From Pseudomonadales bacterium (lineage in GTDB: Bacteria > Pseudomonadota > Gammaproteobacteria > Pseudomonadales > IMCC2047), in assembly GCA_024234615.1 (NCBI GenBank), contig JACKNY010000002.1, forward strand, positions 682,001 through 746,000: DNA of 64,000 bases, written 5' to 3'. The notes beneath the pieces are model-generated. The model worked only from the letters and a program-made list of their open reading frames with translations, made no database searches and had not been told where the DNA came from. Positions within the stretch are counted from its first letter, which is position 1, and every line of letters starts with the position of its first letter. Shown here piece by piece: positions 53,059-62,881 of the stretch. Both the position numbers and the translations under genes were made by a program.

Positions 53059-53976
53059 TTAAAGCGTTACTTCATCGGCAAGCAATACGCCAGGGTTTGG
53101 CGTATCTTCAAGCCCATAACCACCCATCAGGTAGTGGTGGACTATACGCAGGGCAATCATACCAATATGGTCTTCAAAACCCTCCATATTTCCAAATCGT
53201 TGACGAAGCTTTCCGCCAACGTAGCCTTCCATCGGTTGAAACGCCCAAATCGGTACAAATTCTTGGAAAGCGTTTTGACATTCTATTTGCACCGCTTCGA
53301 TAAAATCACAACCTTGTTCAAAGCCAGCGCGATCAGTTATTTGATAACGTCCTGGAACGAAAACCTGCCAGTCCAGGACTAAAAATCCACGCATATATTG
53401 CACAAAGTTCGCAATGTGGTAATCCGGCATAAACCCGTATTTGGCGTTACCCAGAATCGTGTCTGAGGAGAACAGCAGCTTCTCCTCGGGAAAATACGCC
53501 GTCAGATTACCCGAACCATGCGTCGGCCCTGGATTCAATAAGGTCAAATCCACGCCATCAATACTGAGCTGGTTTTCATGCCCAGTAAGCACTGTATTCG
53601 GAGTCAACTGGCCTTCCGCTCCTCTTACCTTGATGACTTTGGCACAAATTTCGTCAGCGATAATTTTTGCGTCCGGCGCAAGATCGGCGGCGAAACCTGC
53701 GTGGTCGAGATGATCGTGACTATAGATAATGGTGCTAATCGATTTGCCCGGCAGGGTATTTTCTATCGCTCTTTTGTAGGCTCGTGCCTTACCCGGTGTA
53801 CCGAGGGTGTCAAAAGCGATCACGCTGGTTTCGCCCTCAACAAAAATCGTACGACATTGACCATCACTGACGCTCCACAGCCGATTCGACAATTGCGTGA
53901 CGTCCAGGGTCGGCTCAGCGGCTAAGTAGCTTTGCGCTGCGTCAAGTGTAAACAAACCTCGATTTTCATTGCTCAT
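53059..53976 (-). CDS. Metallo-beta-lactamase-fold hydrolase 1
   Basis: 305 aa. Metal-binding motif YSHDHLDHAG near residue 85 (HxHxDH), further ligand His in GPTHGSGN near 153, and Asp in LFSSDTILG near 170. The N-terminal half reads as a normal MBL fold; the C-terminal third (VFVPGRYQITDRAGFEQGCDFIE onward) is helical and shared with the gene upstream. Substrate unknown; relatives hydrolyse esters, sulfates or lactones. It ends only about 12 bp from the IS91 remnant, so the last residues could have been changed by the insertion. It follows hydrolase 2 by 14 bp. Confidence 0.85.
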   Translation of the reverse strand: MSNENRGLFTLDAAQSYLAAEPTLDVTQLSNRLWSVSDGQCRTIFVEGETSVIAFDTLGTPGKARAYKRAIENTLPGKSISTIIYSHDHLDHAGFAADLAPDAKIIADEICAKVIKVRGAEGQLTPNTVLTGHENQLSIDGVDLTLLNPGPTHGSGNLTAYFPEEKLLFSSDTILGNAKYGFMPDYHIANFVQYMRGFLVLDWQVFVPGRYQITDRAGFEQGCDFIEAVQIECQNAFQEFVPIWAFQPMEGYVGGKLRQRFGNMEGFEDHIGMIALRIVHHYLMGGYGLEDTPNPGVLLADEVTL

Positions 53977-53990
53977 TTTATGTCACCCAT

Positions 53991-54989
53991 CTATAACGCT
54001 GTCGTGACGGGTTTGAGATTTCCTTCAATGCCCCAACCGCCACTTAGGTACTCTTGCATATACCGCGATAAGTTCATTGCCGCGTATTCGTAGTAGCGAA
54101 ACTGATTACGATAATGGGGACCTAACTTTTCATCAGTATAACGATTCAGCCCCTTCCAATCGTGAGGGTCAAGGCCGTCAATAATTGCCTGCTGCCCAAA
54201 TTCGAAAAGATGCTCCCAAAAGTCCAGTATCTCAATAAATTGCAGTCGGTTAAGCACCCAAAAATGACCGGGTACGAAAATATCCCAATCTAAGCTGAGG
54301 AAGCGCTTCATCACCGGTATATAGTGAGTTAAATGCCAGTCCATCAAATAGGTATAACCCACTCCTGCTGCCACCGTATCCACCATAAACAGCACCTTAC
54401 TCTGTGGGAAATAAGCGGCAACATTGCCATCACCGTGAGTTGGGCCAGGGTAAATCAGCTCAAAATAACAGCCATCCATATGATAGGACTTGCGCTCCCC
54501 CTCCCACACTTCGGTCGCGGGCAACTGGCCGTCAGACTCGCGCGCCACAATCACTCGGTTAGCATAACTGTGCGCAATAATATCGGCTGTGGGTGCTAAA
54601 TCAGCGGCATAGCCGCAATGATCCAAATGCTCATGGGAATAAACAATGGTATGAATAGGCTTTTTCGGAAAGACTCGACCAACTGCGGCGCCATAGGCTC
54701 TCGCAGTACCCGGAGTTGTTAAGGTATCAAAGGCGATACAGCCCTTTTCGCCCTCAAGAAAAATCGTACGGTAAATGCCTTCGCTAGCGGTCCAAATATT
54801 GTCCCTGACAGGGGAATAGGTAATATCCCGCCATGCGCCCTGCGCCGCTAGATTACCAATCGTGAAAATACCACAGTGTTCGCAAGGTCGATCTTGTGCT
54901 GGGGATGCTGTCGTCAAGAAACGTCTCCTATCACCTGTATCCGCTAAAAAGATAAACGCATCGAGGAAACCTGTCCAAACTCGCGGCAT
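53991..54989 (-). CDS. Metallo-beta-lactamase-fold hydrolase 2
   Basis: 332 aa, paralogue of hydrolase 1: YSHEHLDHCGYAADLAPTADIIAH near residue 116 for the metal site, YPGPTHGDGNVAAYFP near 182, LFMVDTVAAG near 203. The first 34 or so residues (MPRVWTGFLDAF...) have no counterpart in hydrolase 1, where homology begins at GIFTIGNLAAQ, and no ribosome-binding site precedes the ATG, so the true start may be a later non-ATG codon. Upstream 54990-55212 shows no gene. Both hydrolases probably act on related substrates. Confidence 0.82.
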   Translation of the reverse strand: MPRVWTGFLDAFIFLADTGDRRRFLTTASPAQDRPCEHCGIFTIGNLAAQGAWRDITYSPVRDNIWTASEGIYRTIFLEGEKGCIAFDTLTTPGTARAYGAAVGRVFPKKPIHTIVYSHEHLDHCGYAADLAPTADIIAHSYANRVIVARESDGQLPATEVWEGERKSYHMDGCYFELIYPGPTHGDGNVAAYFPQSKVLFMVDTVAAGVGYTYLMDWHLTHYIPVMKRFLSLDWDIFVPGHFWVLNRLQFIEILDFWEHLFEFGQQAIIDGLDPHDWKGLNRYTDEKLGPHYRNQFRYYEYAAMNLSRYMQEYLSGGWGIEGNLKPVTTAL

Positions 54990-55212
54990 GGCTTACGCAT
55001 GATTGTTAGGATCAAATTTCATACAATATCGATATCGCCAAGACTGACGAAGGATCATAATCTTCGCTATCGCGACTGTCTTGTATATAAACGCCCAAAT
55101 ACTTGACTGCGAGCGCAGCATTTTGCCCATTTTTGACACCAAACTCTTTTTTACAACCCTTCAGATAATCAAGTAGATAAGTTGCTGAGCATAAATACTG
55201 CGCAATTGGTTG

Positions 55213-55989
55213 TTATCTTTCTTTGGGCCTTGCATCCGCCTGCTCATCCAACTCCAAGTCCTCACACTTGAGCTCTGGCAATTCTTGATCGCAATAGTCA
55301 CTACCCATTTTTTTCAACGCACCACACATGCCTTCTATTTTGGTATCAACGGCATGCATATGATCTAATATTGCAAAAATTGATTTACTAATCGGATCCG
55401 GCATATCTTGAGTGACCCCGTAAGCATCGAAACCAATTTTATCCGCCATCGCTTTACGTCGGGCCGTGTCTTTATCACCCTTGGCAATGATTCTACCAGG
55501 TATGCCAACAACGGTAGCACCTGCGGGCACGTCCTTCGTCACTACCGCATTAGAGCCAATGCGGGCTCCTTGCGCTATAACAATAGGACCCAATACCTTT
55601 GCGCCAGCCCCAACCACGACGCCATTGCCTAAAGTCGGATGCCGTTTACCCTTGTCCCAGCTCGTTCCACCCAGTGTTACGCCGTGGTAGATGGTCACAT
55701 CATCCCCTACTTCGGCGGTCTCTCCTACTACAACACCCATGCCATGATCAATAAAAAACCGACGACCAATCGTCGCACCCGGATGAATTTCAATACCCGT
55801 CAACCATCGGTTAAAGGTCGAAAGTGTACGCGCTAACCACTTCCACCCCTTTATCCACAGACAATGGCTAGCTCGGTGCAATAAAATTGCATGCAGCCCA
55901 GGATAGTTCGTTAAAACTTCGAAAGCTGTTCTGGCTGCCGGGTCGCGTTCAAAAACACAGTTTATATCTTCTTTAACCCTTTCAAACAT
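55213..55989 (-). CDS. cysE: Serine O-acetyltransferase
   Basis: 258 aa. An N-terminal helical part (MFERVKEDINCVFERDPAARTAFEVLTNYPGLHAILLHR, noted as DPAARTAFEVLTNYPGLHA) is followed by the left-handed hexapeptide-repeat helix from about residue 68: IEIHPGATIGRRFFIDHGMGVVVGETAEVG and GNGVVVGAGAKVLGPIVIAQ in pieces. The catalytic His-Asp lies in FIDHGMG, and VTLGGTSWDKGKRHPTLG is the acetyl-CoA loop. It makes O-acetylserine for cysteine synthesis. Followed by an acidic tail of about 60 residues (CEDLELDEQADARPKER). In many gammaproteobacteria cysE lies next to trmJ and the isc genes; here only trmJ is close. Confidence 0.93.
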   Translation of the reverse strand: MFERVKEDINCVFERDPAARTAFEVLTNYPGLHAILLHRASHCLWIKGWKWLARTLSTFNRWLTGIEIHPGATIGRRFFIDHGMGVVVGETAEVGDDVTIYHGVTLGGTSWDKGKRHPTLGNGVVVGAGAKVLGPIVIAQGARIGSNAVVTKDVPAGATVVGIPGRIIAKGDKDTARRKAMADKIGFDAYGVTQDMPDPISKSIFAILDHMHAVDTKIEGMCGALKKMGSDYCDQELPELKCEDLELDEQADARPKER

Positions 55990-56245
55990 AAATATCCATG
56001 GTTACTGTTAGCAGGCTCTAGCTAACATATTCCCAGTTGATCAATAAAAGTCCAAGCGTATATCTCAGGTAGGCAAAAGGCATTCTATTTTGATTTTCAT
56101 GGGCTGTATAGCTAGATACATTGCGTTTTCCTGAAAAATATTTTTCAAATCCTTTAGATATCAATTAAAATGGCAGGTCGGCGTATTCCATTTTAAACGT
56201 TTTAATAGTCGATAACGGACTTTTGTACATATTCAGGAGGATACA

Positions 56246-56461
56246 TTGAAACTACTTCGATCTGGGGAATCAAAACACTACCCTTTCCGTACAGAAAGAT
56301 TTTATCGCGCCAACAACGGCTGGTACTTTCTTATTCGGGGCGGGATTGCGAAAGGTCCTTTTGCGCGACGAGAAGAAGCGGAAAATGCACTGAAAAGTTA
56401 TATGGCCACGCAGGAAAACTTAAACCAAGTATTCCAACAAGTGAATAAGGCCCCTTTTTAG
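56246..56461 (+). CDS. Small DUF6316-like protein, TTG start
   Basis: 71 aa: an aromatic- and Arg-rich small protein with RTERFYRANNGWYFLIRGG and KGPFARREEAENALKSYM. I recall the DUF6316 group of Pseudomonadales as having this Arg-Phe...Trp-Tyr-Phe...Gly-Pro-Phe pattern; function unknown. The start codon is TTG at 56246, decided by a perfect AGGAGG at 56235-56240 with five bases spacing. It runs opposite to cysE and trmJ, alone in a 566 bp gap, and an upstream A/T-rich stretch may hold its promoter. Confidence 0.75.
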   Translation: MKLLRSGESKHYPFRTERFYRANNGWYFLIRGGIAKGPFARREEAENALKSYMATQENLNQVFQQVNKAPF

Positions 56462-56555
56462 ACAATGTTTTTAAAAACATGTTGTTAGACAACACCACGC
56501 TTGGCTTTAAACCTTCCTGTGGGCAGCTTCATTGGGAACCGGAAAATTAAACTCA

Positions 56556-57296
56556 TCAAAGCTTTGGTAACAATTTTTGCGTTGCCGTTAAGATTCCTCG
56601 TAACAAATTCACTTCAACCTGATCCGGCCGGCTACGTATATAAAGGCGCTTGAGGCGAGTCATTAATTGACGCGGATTCTTAGGGTTGATCACCTTTAAG
56701 CCTATTAACGTCTCTTCGAGATGTTCAAAAAACCGTTGAATTTCTTCTGTGCTGGCGGCCTCAATGTCCCATTCAATACCCCAATCCCAGGCCTGCTTTA
56801 ATCCCGACTCAGCAATCGCCGCTACCCGCAGCTCGTAGCTTACCACCTGTACCGCCGCTCCCAGGTTCAACGAGCTGTAATCGGGATTGCTGGGAATCTG
56901 TAGGTGAAAATGACAGCGTTGTAATTCATCATTGGTTAAACCCCGGTCTTCTCGACCAAAGAGTACGGCAACCTCATGACTTTCTGGCTCGTTAATAATG
57001 GTTTCTGCCGCCTGCCGCGCTTCCATCACAGGCCAGGGAATGCTGCGATCACGCGCGCTCGCACCGACCACCAAATGGCATCCGGAAATTGCCTCATCCA
57101 ACGTTTCACAGATCACAGCCTGATCTAAGATATCCAATGCTGATGCGGCGCGCCATGTTGCTTTTTCATCAGGGAACTGTTTTGGAGCGACTAAATAGAG
57201 TCGAGATAACCCCATATTTTTTATCGCCCGCGCGGCGGCGCCAATATTACCAGGGTGAGAAGTATTAACAAGGACAACTCTAATACGATTTAACAT
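56556..57296 (-). CDS. trmJ: tRNA Cm32/Um32 methyltransferase
   Basis: 246 aa, the usual TrmJ length. SPOUT-fold signatures: RVVLVNTSHPGNIGAAARAIKNMGL in pieces at residues 5-29, VAVLFGREDRGLTNDEL near 108, and IPSNPDYSSLNLGAAVQVVSYEL near 133 (the knot and SAM site). The C-terminal helical part (FFEHLEETLIGLKVINPKNPRQLMTRLKRL) is the typical TrmJ extension. It methylates the ribose of position 32 in several tRNAs. It lies on the minus strand, 75 bp downstream of secF. Confidence 0.93.
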   Translation of the reverse strand: MLNRIRVVLVNTSHPGNIGAAARAIKNMGLSRLYLVAPKQFPDEKATWRAASALDILDQAVICETLDEAISGCHLVVGASARDRSIPWPVMEARQAAETIINEPESHEVAVLFGREDRGLTNDELQRCHFHLQIPSNPDYSSLNLGAAVQVVSYELRVAAIAESGLKQAWDWGIEWDIEAASTEEIQRFFEHLEETLIGLKVINPKNPRQLMTRLKRLYIRSRPDQVEVNLLRGILTATQKLLPKL

Positions 57297-57371
57297 GTGG
57301 TGATTTTTGATCTACCAGAATGGAGAAGGCCGAATCAAACTGACTCAACCTTGCTAATTTATCTAGCCTTA

Positions 57372-58289
57372 TTAAGGCATGCCGTCCTGCTCAACACCCT
57401 CTTTCACTGGCAGCAACAGATCTTCTCTGCTGATATTCATCGCCAACAGGATATTAGCCGCCACATAAATAGAGGAGGAAGTACCCACGACAATTCCGAT
57501 AATAAGTGCAATGGAAAACCCGCGAATCAGCTCACCGCCAAACACATAAAGTGCCAAAAGCACCATTAAAGTCGTTAAAGAAGTAAACAGAGTTCGCGAA
57601 AGCGTTTGGTTCAACGAGCTATTAATGATTTCCAATGAAGTACCTTTACGTACTTTCCGGAAATTTTCTCGAATGCGGTCGTAAACTACAATAGTGTCGT
57701 TGAGCGAATACCCAATCACTGCCAATATTGCCGCCAACACCGTTAAGTCGAAATTCCACTGAAACCAGGAAAAAATCCCCAGCACGATGATGACGTCATG
57801 AATGAGGCCGACTACCGCGCCCACAGCAAACTTAAATTGAAACCGAAAGGCGATGTACAACAACACCCCTGCCAGAGCCAGCACCATCCCCAAACCACCC
57901 TGCTCGCGCAGTTCCTCACCCACCTGTGAACCGACGAACTCGGAACGCTGTAACTCTACCGCATATTTACCGGAATCACTCAGGGCATGAATGACCTGCT
58001 CACCCACCTCCGGACTATAGCCTTGTGACAAACGCACTAGTACCTCTGTTTCTGCACCAAAATACTGAGCTACCGGGTTGCTGTAGCCCGCATCTTCAAG
58101 AAGTTTGCGGACCAAGTTCAGGTCAGCAGTCTCTGGATAACTGAGTTCGATTAAAGTACCGCCGGTAAAATCCAAACCGAAAGAAAGCTGTTTAACTGCC
58201 AAAGAAGCAATAGAAGCTAGTACGAGAATAATTGAGAGTGCGCCAACTAGCTTGCGCTTACCCATAAAATCAATCTTTAATTCATTCAT
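57372..58289 (-). CDS. secF: Protein translocase subunit SecF
   Basis: About 305 aa. The first membrane segment is near residue 15-35 (VGALSIILVLASIASLAV), then the periplasmic loop opening with FGLDFTGGTLIEL, then five segments from about 135 on, with ILAVIGYSLNDTIVVYDRIRENFRK holding the SecF signature. The frame reaches a TTG at 58316 inside the end of secD; I prefer the ATG at 58289 (MNELKID), though the ribosome-binding site is not clear. With SecD it forms the proton-driven unit that helps SecYEG release exported proteins. Confidence 0.92.
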   Translation of the reverse strand: MNELKIDFMGKRKLVGALSIILVLASIASLAVKQLSFGLDFTGGTLIELSYPETADLNLVRKLLEDAGYSNPVAQYFGAETEVLVRLSQGYSPEVGEQVIHALSDSGKYAVELQRSEFVGSQVGEELREQGGLGMVLALAGVLLYIAFRFQFKFAVGAVVGLIHDVIIVLGIFSWFQWNFDLTVLAAILAVIGYSLNDTIVVYDRIRENFRKVRKGTSLEIINSSLNQTLSRTLFTSLTTLMVLLALYVFGGELIRGFSIALIIGIVVGTSSSIYVAANILLAMNISREDLLLPVKEGVEQDGMP

Positions 58290-58306
58290 CGACACAGCAC
58301 TCGCCC

Positions 58307-60163
58307 CTATATCCAAAGTTTTTTGACACTACGTCGACCAAAGGTCAAGTTGACCATCGCGCGCGTTAAAACAATCGCCGTATACATGGAAGTGAGAATT
58401 CCGATCGAAAGCGTAACCGCAAACCCCTTGACTGGCCCGGTACCAACTGCAAAAAGAATAACCGCCACCAATAGCGTGGTAATGTTGGCATCAAAAATTG
58501 TCTCAAACGCACGTTCATATCCAGCATGAATGGCCGATTGTATTGGCAGACCATTCTTCATCTCTTCCTTGATTCGCTCAAAAATCAGTACGTTTGCATC
58601 CACCGCCATGCCCACAGTTAAAACAATCCCGGCAATACCAGGCAGCGTAAGCGTTGCCGATAGAATTGATATGACGGATATCAATAACACCAGGTTGACC
58701 CCTAACGCAATATTTGCAAAGAGTCCAAAAACCCGGTAATAGAGCAGCATAAAGACAATAACCGTCGCCAAACCTATTAGAACCGACTTCACACCGAGAT
58801 CGATATTTTCCTGCCCTAAGCTAGGCCCGACGGTTCGTTCTTCAACAAAGTATATCGGCGCCGCCAGCGAACCAGCTCGTAATAACAGAGCTAATTCTGA
58901 GGATTCCTGAGGATTATCCAGCCCGGTAATGCGAAACCGATTACCTAAAGCAGTTTGAATCGTCGCTAAGCTGATGATGCTTTTTTCAACATATTTTTCT
59001 CGCTCTTGCACCAGTTCACCATCGACTTTTTTAAACCGGCTCCGGGTTTTATGTTCGATAAAGAGCACCGCCATACTGCGTTTAACCGCATTACTGGTGA
59101 CACGGTTCATCAGTTTGCCACCCTTCGCATCCAAGGTAATGTTAACCTGCGGCTGGCCGTTCTCATCAAAGCTGGCACCTGCATTGGCGACACTACTTCC
59201 GGTAATAATAATTCCCTTTTCGACCGTGGCCGTTCTGACACCTCGACTTTTATCGCGGAACTCAAACTCTTCAGTTTTGCTGCTCAGCTCATCGGGTTTG
59301 GCTTCAAGCCGAAACTCCAGGTTTGCCGTTGCGCCAATAATTCGTTTGGCTAACGCGGTGTCCTGAATGCCCGGCAGCTCTACCACAATACGATTGCTAC
59401 CTTGGCGCTGTACTAAAGGCTCCGCCACACCCAGTTCGTTTACCCGATTACGTAAAGTGGTTAAATTTTGTTTAATGGCATAGTCTTCAATTTCACGTAA
59501 TTTAGACTCCAGTAAAGATAGCTTTACAAAGAAGCCTTCTTTACTTGCGTCCTCGGTAAATTGAAACTCATTATATTCCGCTTTTAACGCTCTAACTGCC
59601 TGATCACGCACCGACTCCAATTCGAATTTTATAACAACGCCACCATCCTGCAGCTCTACTAATCGATAACGCAGCTTCTTTTCACGCAATAGATTTTTTA
59701 CTTCGCTAACATAAATTTCCAAGCGTTGTTCGAGTGCTTTCGCCATATCCACTTCCATTAAGAAATGAACACCGCCACGTAAATCAAGCCCCAGCTTCAT
59801 CGGTGAAGCGCCTAAGCTAACCAGCCATTCGGGCGTAGTGGGTGCGAGATTAAGCGCCACCAGATAATCATCACCCACCGCATGCTGTATTAACGTTTTT
59901 GCTCTTAACTGCGCGTCACCATCAGCGAAACGTATTAACGCATTTTTATCAGTAAGCTCAGTTTTTATATAGGTAATGTCTGCCTCATCCAGCGCCTGAG
60001 TGACTCTACTCAATAAAACCTGATCGGTGATAGTAGCGCTGCTGGTGCCTGAGATTTGAATCGCCGGATCATCGGGATAGAGATTGGGTAATGCGTAAAT
60101 GCCTCCCATCGCTATCAGAAACAGTATGAACAAGTACTTCCATGGGGAAAATCGATTAAGCAT
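58307..60163 (-). CDS. secD: Protein translocase subunit SecD
   Basis: 618 aa, typical of gammaproteobacteria. N-terminal segment about 10-25; P1 domain with LGLDLRGGVHFLMEVD near 122; SecD signature RNRVNELGVAEPLVQRQG near 248; membrane block from about 450 with TVGMAVDANVLIFERIKEEMKNG near 517. All expected parts are present. It overlaps or nearly touches secF and follows yajC by about 31 bp, so yajC-secD-secF is one operon. Confidence 0.95.
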   Translation of the reverse strand: MLNRFSPWKYLFILFLIAMGGIYALPNLYPDDPAIQISGTSSATITDQVLLSRVTQALDEADITYIKTELTDKNALIRFADGDAQLRAKTLIQHAVGDDYLVALNLAPTTPEWLVSLGASPMKLGLDLRGGVHFLMEVDMAKALEQRLEIYVSEVKNLLREKKLRYRLVELQDGGVVIKFELESVRDQAVRALKAEYNEFQFTEDASKEGFFVKLSLLESKLREIEDYAIKQNLTTLRNRVNELGVAEPLVQRQGSNRIVVELPGIQDTALAKRIIGATANLEFRLEAKPDELSSKTEEFEFRDKSRGVRTATVEKGIIITGSSVANAGASFDENGQPQVNITLDAKGGKLMNRVTSNAVKRSMAVLFIEHKTRSRFKKVDGELVQEREKYVEKSIISLATIQTALGNRFRITGLDNPQESSELALLLRAGSLAAPIYFVEERTVGPSLGQENIDLGVKSVLIGLATVIVFMLLYYRVFGLFANIALGVNLVLLISVISILSATLTLPGIAGIVLTVGMAVDANVLIFERIKEEMKNGLPIQSAIHAGYERAFETIFDANITTLLVAVILFAVGTGPVKGFAVTLSIGILTSMYTAIVLTRAMVNLTFGRRSVKKLWI

Positions 60164-60194
60164 TCAATTACCTTTTTTCTGCATCCTGATGATT

Positions 60195-60524
60195 TTATAC
60201 TGCCTTCAAGGTTCCTTTAGGCAAGACGCTCGCGATGGCCGCTTTTTGCACCTTCACCTCGACACCATCGGCAATTTCCATCACCACGAAGTTATCTGTG
60301 ACCTTAGTGACTTTACCCGCAATACCACCACTGTTAATCACCTCATCGCCCTTGGCCAAATCAGCCAATAAATTCTTATGTTCTTTGGCGCGCTTACTCT
60401 GCGGACGCCAGATCATAAAATAAAATATCAAACCAAAAATCGCGAGCATGATTAACGGCTCAAAACCGCTACCTGTTGCTGGCGCTGCATCTGCGGCCAA
60501 GGCCTCAGCAATAAAAAAGCTCAT
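60195..60524 (-). CDS. yajC: Preprotein translocase subunit YajC
   Basis: 109 aa. One membrane segment near residue 22-40 (LIMLAIFGLIFYFMIWRPQ), then RPQSKRAKEHKNLLADLAKGDEV and a small beta domain with GGIAGKVTKV. This is the single-span partner of SecDF. It lies 18 bp after tgt in the conserved queA-tgt-yajC-secDF order. Confidence 0.93.
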   Translation of the reverse strand: MSFFIAEALAADAAPATGSGFEPLIMLAIFGLIFYFMIWRPQSKRAKEHKNLLADLAKGDEVINSGGIAGKVTKVTDNFVVMEIADGVEVKVQKAAIASVLPKGTLKAV

Positions 60525-60542
60525 TCTGTTTCTCCCCTCTAT

Positions 60543-61661
60543 TTACACTATACGTTTCTGGTAGAACGCCGCGACAAAAGCGCTCAATGTACCCTGTTCG
60601 ATGGCGCTACGCAAACCCTTCATTAGATTTTGGTAATAGCGTAGATTATGGATTGTCGCGAGCTGGGAAAAGAGCATTTCCCTGCACTTATCCAGGTGAT
60701 GCAAGTAAGCACGACTCACTGTGCTACAGGTGTAGCAATCACATTCCTCGTCCAGCGGCTGCGCATCAGTTTTATACTGTGAATTTCTGATTTTAATAAC
60801 ACCACTGCTAACGAAAAGATGGCCGTTACGCGCATTTCGTGTTGGTATCACGCAGTCAAACATATCAACGCCTCGCCAAACCGCTTCAACAATATCTTCC
60901 GGCTTACCAACACCCATTAAATACCGCGGCTTATCCGTGGGCATATGTGGTGTAATTCCTTCCAGCGTGGCCATCATTTCAGCTTTAGGCTCACCGACTG
61001 AAAGCCCGCCGATGGCATAGCCATCAAAACCTATCTGCATTAAACCGGCGAGCGATTCTGTCCGTAAAGCGTCAAACATGCCGCCTTGAATAATACCAAA
61101 CAATGAGGCTGGGTTATCTCCCTGAGCACGGGTATGCGCGTCTTTGCTGCGTTGAGCCCAGCGTAACGACAGCCGCATCGATTCCTCAGCCTGCTCATAG
61201 CTAGCCGGATAGGGAGTGCACTCATCAAAAATCATCACAATATCCGACCCCAGGTCGGCCTGCACCTGCATCGCACTTTCCGGCGACAAAGCAACAGAAC
61301 TCCCGTCTATCGGTGACTTAAAGGTCACGCCTTGCTCACTGATTTTGCGTAGCTCTCCCAAACTAAATACCTGAAAACCACCGGAATCCGTCAATATTGG
61401 GCGCTGCCAGCCAATAAAGCCGTGCAATCCACCCAGCGTTTTCACCACGTTGGCACCAGGGCGCAGCATGAGATGAAAGGTGTTACCCAATATTATCTCA
61501 GCGCCAATCGCCTCGATATCGCGCGGTAACATTGCCTTGACGCTACCATAGGTACCCACCGGCATAAAAGCAGGTGTTTCAATACTTCCCCGCGCAAAGC
61601 TTAATCGTCCTCTGCGTGCAGCACCCTCCGACTTTAGTAGATCAAATGTCATATAGGCCAC
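60543..61661 (-). CDS. tgt: Queuine tRNA-ribosyltransferase
   Basis: 372 aa, full length. TDSGGFQVFSL near residue 90 carries the Asp that starts catalysis, GVDMFDCVIPTRNARNGHLF near 262 the nucleophile Asp and specificity loop, and CDCYTCSTVSRAYLHHL near 303 the zinc ligands. It puts preQ1 into the wobble position of tRNAs with GUN anticodons. It follows queA by 26 bp on the same strand. Confidence 0.96.
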   Translation of the reverse strand: MAYMTFDLLKSEGAARRGRLSFARGSIETPAFMPVGTYGSVKAMLPRDIEAIGAEIILGNTFHLMLRPGANVVKTLGGLHGFIGWQRPILTDSGGFQVFSLGELRKISEQGVTFKSPIDGSSVALSPESAMQVQADLGSDIVMIFDECTPYPASYEQAEESMRLSLRWAQRSKDAHTRAQGDNPASLFGIIQGGMFDALRTESLAGLMQIGFDGYAIGGLSVGEPKAEMMATLEGITPHMPTDKPRYLMGVGKPEDIVEAVWRGVDMFDCVIPTRNARNGHLFVSSGVIKIRNSQYKTDAQPLDEECDCYTCSTVSRAYLHHLDKCREMLFSQLATIHNLRYYQNLMKGLRSAIEQGTLSAFVAAFYQKRIV

Positions 61662-61687
61662 TCAGTGATTTCTCCTTTAGATTAGCA

Positions 61688-62728
61688 TCATGATCTTGCT
61701 GGCGTGACAAACATAGCGTCGCCATAACTAAAGAAACGATAGCGGTTTTTAATAGCTTCACGATAGGCATGTAGTACGTGCTCTCGCCCGGCAAAAGCGG
61801 ATACCAGCATTAATAGCGTCGATTCCGGTAAATGGAAATTTGTCACCATGGCATCGACACAGCGAAACTGGTAACCCGGATAAATAAAAATATTAGTGTC
61901 TCCCGCATAGGGTGCAATCCTTTGACCTAACTCTTCAGCCTTTAGGGCCGCAGTTTCCAGACAACGAACACTGGTGGTGCCAACCGCAATAATGCGCCCA
62001 CCTTCAGCTCTCGTTGCCTCAATCTTTTCACACACCGTCGCACTAACTTCTAACCACTCCGAATGCATGCGATGCTCTTCGATTCTCGCCACCCGCACTG
62101 GCTGAAAAGTGCCCGCACCCACATGCAAAGTTACGTATGCGGTTTCAACACCAAGTGCTTGAATTTTTTTTAGCAATGGCTCATCAAAATGTAGTCCCGC
62201 TGTTGGTGCTGCGACCGCTCCAGGTTCTTTCGCATAGACGGTCTGGTAACGTTCACGATCAAATAACTCATCATCCCTTTGCATATAGGGTGGTAACGGC
62301 ATATGTCCGTGAGCAGACAGCATGTCATATAGGTTAGTGGCTGAACCAATTCGGTAAAATTCATCATCGCGGCCAATCACCTCAATCCAAGCGTCATTGC
62401 CAATAGTAATTTTGGCACCCGTTTTTGGAGGCTTACTGGCCCGAATTTGAGTGATGGCCTCCTGCGGACTGATCATTCTTTCAATCAGTAGCTCTACTTT
62501 ACCACCGGTTTCTTTCTGCCCAAACAACCGAGCGGGCAACACCTTGGTATTATTAAAAACCAGTAGGTCGTTCGAACTTAGTAACGAAGAAATATCCGAG
62601 AAGGTAAAATGCTCAAGCTGACCGGTGGCGCCATCTAGGGACAGAAGTCGACTTGCACTACGCTGCGCTTGCGGATAAAGCGCTATCAGTTCTTGTGGGA
62701 GTTGGTAATGAAATTCGCTGAGCTGCAT
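61688..62728 (-). CDS. queA: S-adenosylmethionine:tRNA ribosyltransferase-isomerase
   Basis: 346 aa. Conserved parts: FHYQLPQELIALYPQ at the start, DLLVFNNTKVLPARLFGQK near 54, EPGAVAAPTAGLHFDEPLL near 167, VTLHVGAGTFQPV near 195, and MVTNFHLPESTLLMLVSAFAG near 298. It moves the ribosyl part of SAM onto preQ1 in tRNA to make epoxyqueuosine. First gene of the queuosine/translocase operon. The promoter should lie in 62729-62819. Confidence 0.96.
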   Translation of the reverse strand: MQLSEFHYQLPQELIALYPQAQRSASRLLSLDGATGQLEHFTFSDISSLLSSNDLLVFNNTKVLPARLFGQKETGGKVELLIERMISPQEAITQIRASKPPKTGAKITIGNDAWIEVIGRDDEFYRIGSATNLYDMLSAHGHMPLPPYMQRDDELFDRERYQTVYAKEPGAVAAPTAGLHFDEPLLKKIQALGVETAYVTLHVGAGTFQPVRVARIEEHRMHSEWLEVSATVCEKIEATRAEGGRIIAVGTTSVRCLETAALKAEELGQRIAPYAGDTNIFIYPGYQFRCVDAMVTNFHLPESTLLMLVSAFAGREHVLHAYREAIKNRYRFFSYGDAMFVTPARS

Positions 62729-62819
62729 TTTACACCCGATTTTGAGGGCGCTAAGGTTAGCGAAAATTTCGGGCTATGAACAGTCTCAGGCGTAAGCTTT
62801 GGAAATTCCAGTTAAAAAA

Positions 62820-62850
62820 ATGGGCGGAGGCTTAAACGCCTTCCGCCCAT
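62820..62850 (-). terminator. Terminator after the phasin gene
   Basis: Arms ATGGGCGGAGGC (62820-62831) and GCCTTCCGCCCAT (62838-62850), one bulged base, 6-base loop, followed on the minus strand by a run of seven T (complement of 62814-62820). Confidence 0.88.
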
Positions 62851-62881
62851 TCGTAGCTAATGTCTAAAAATTTTTTTAGAC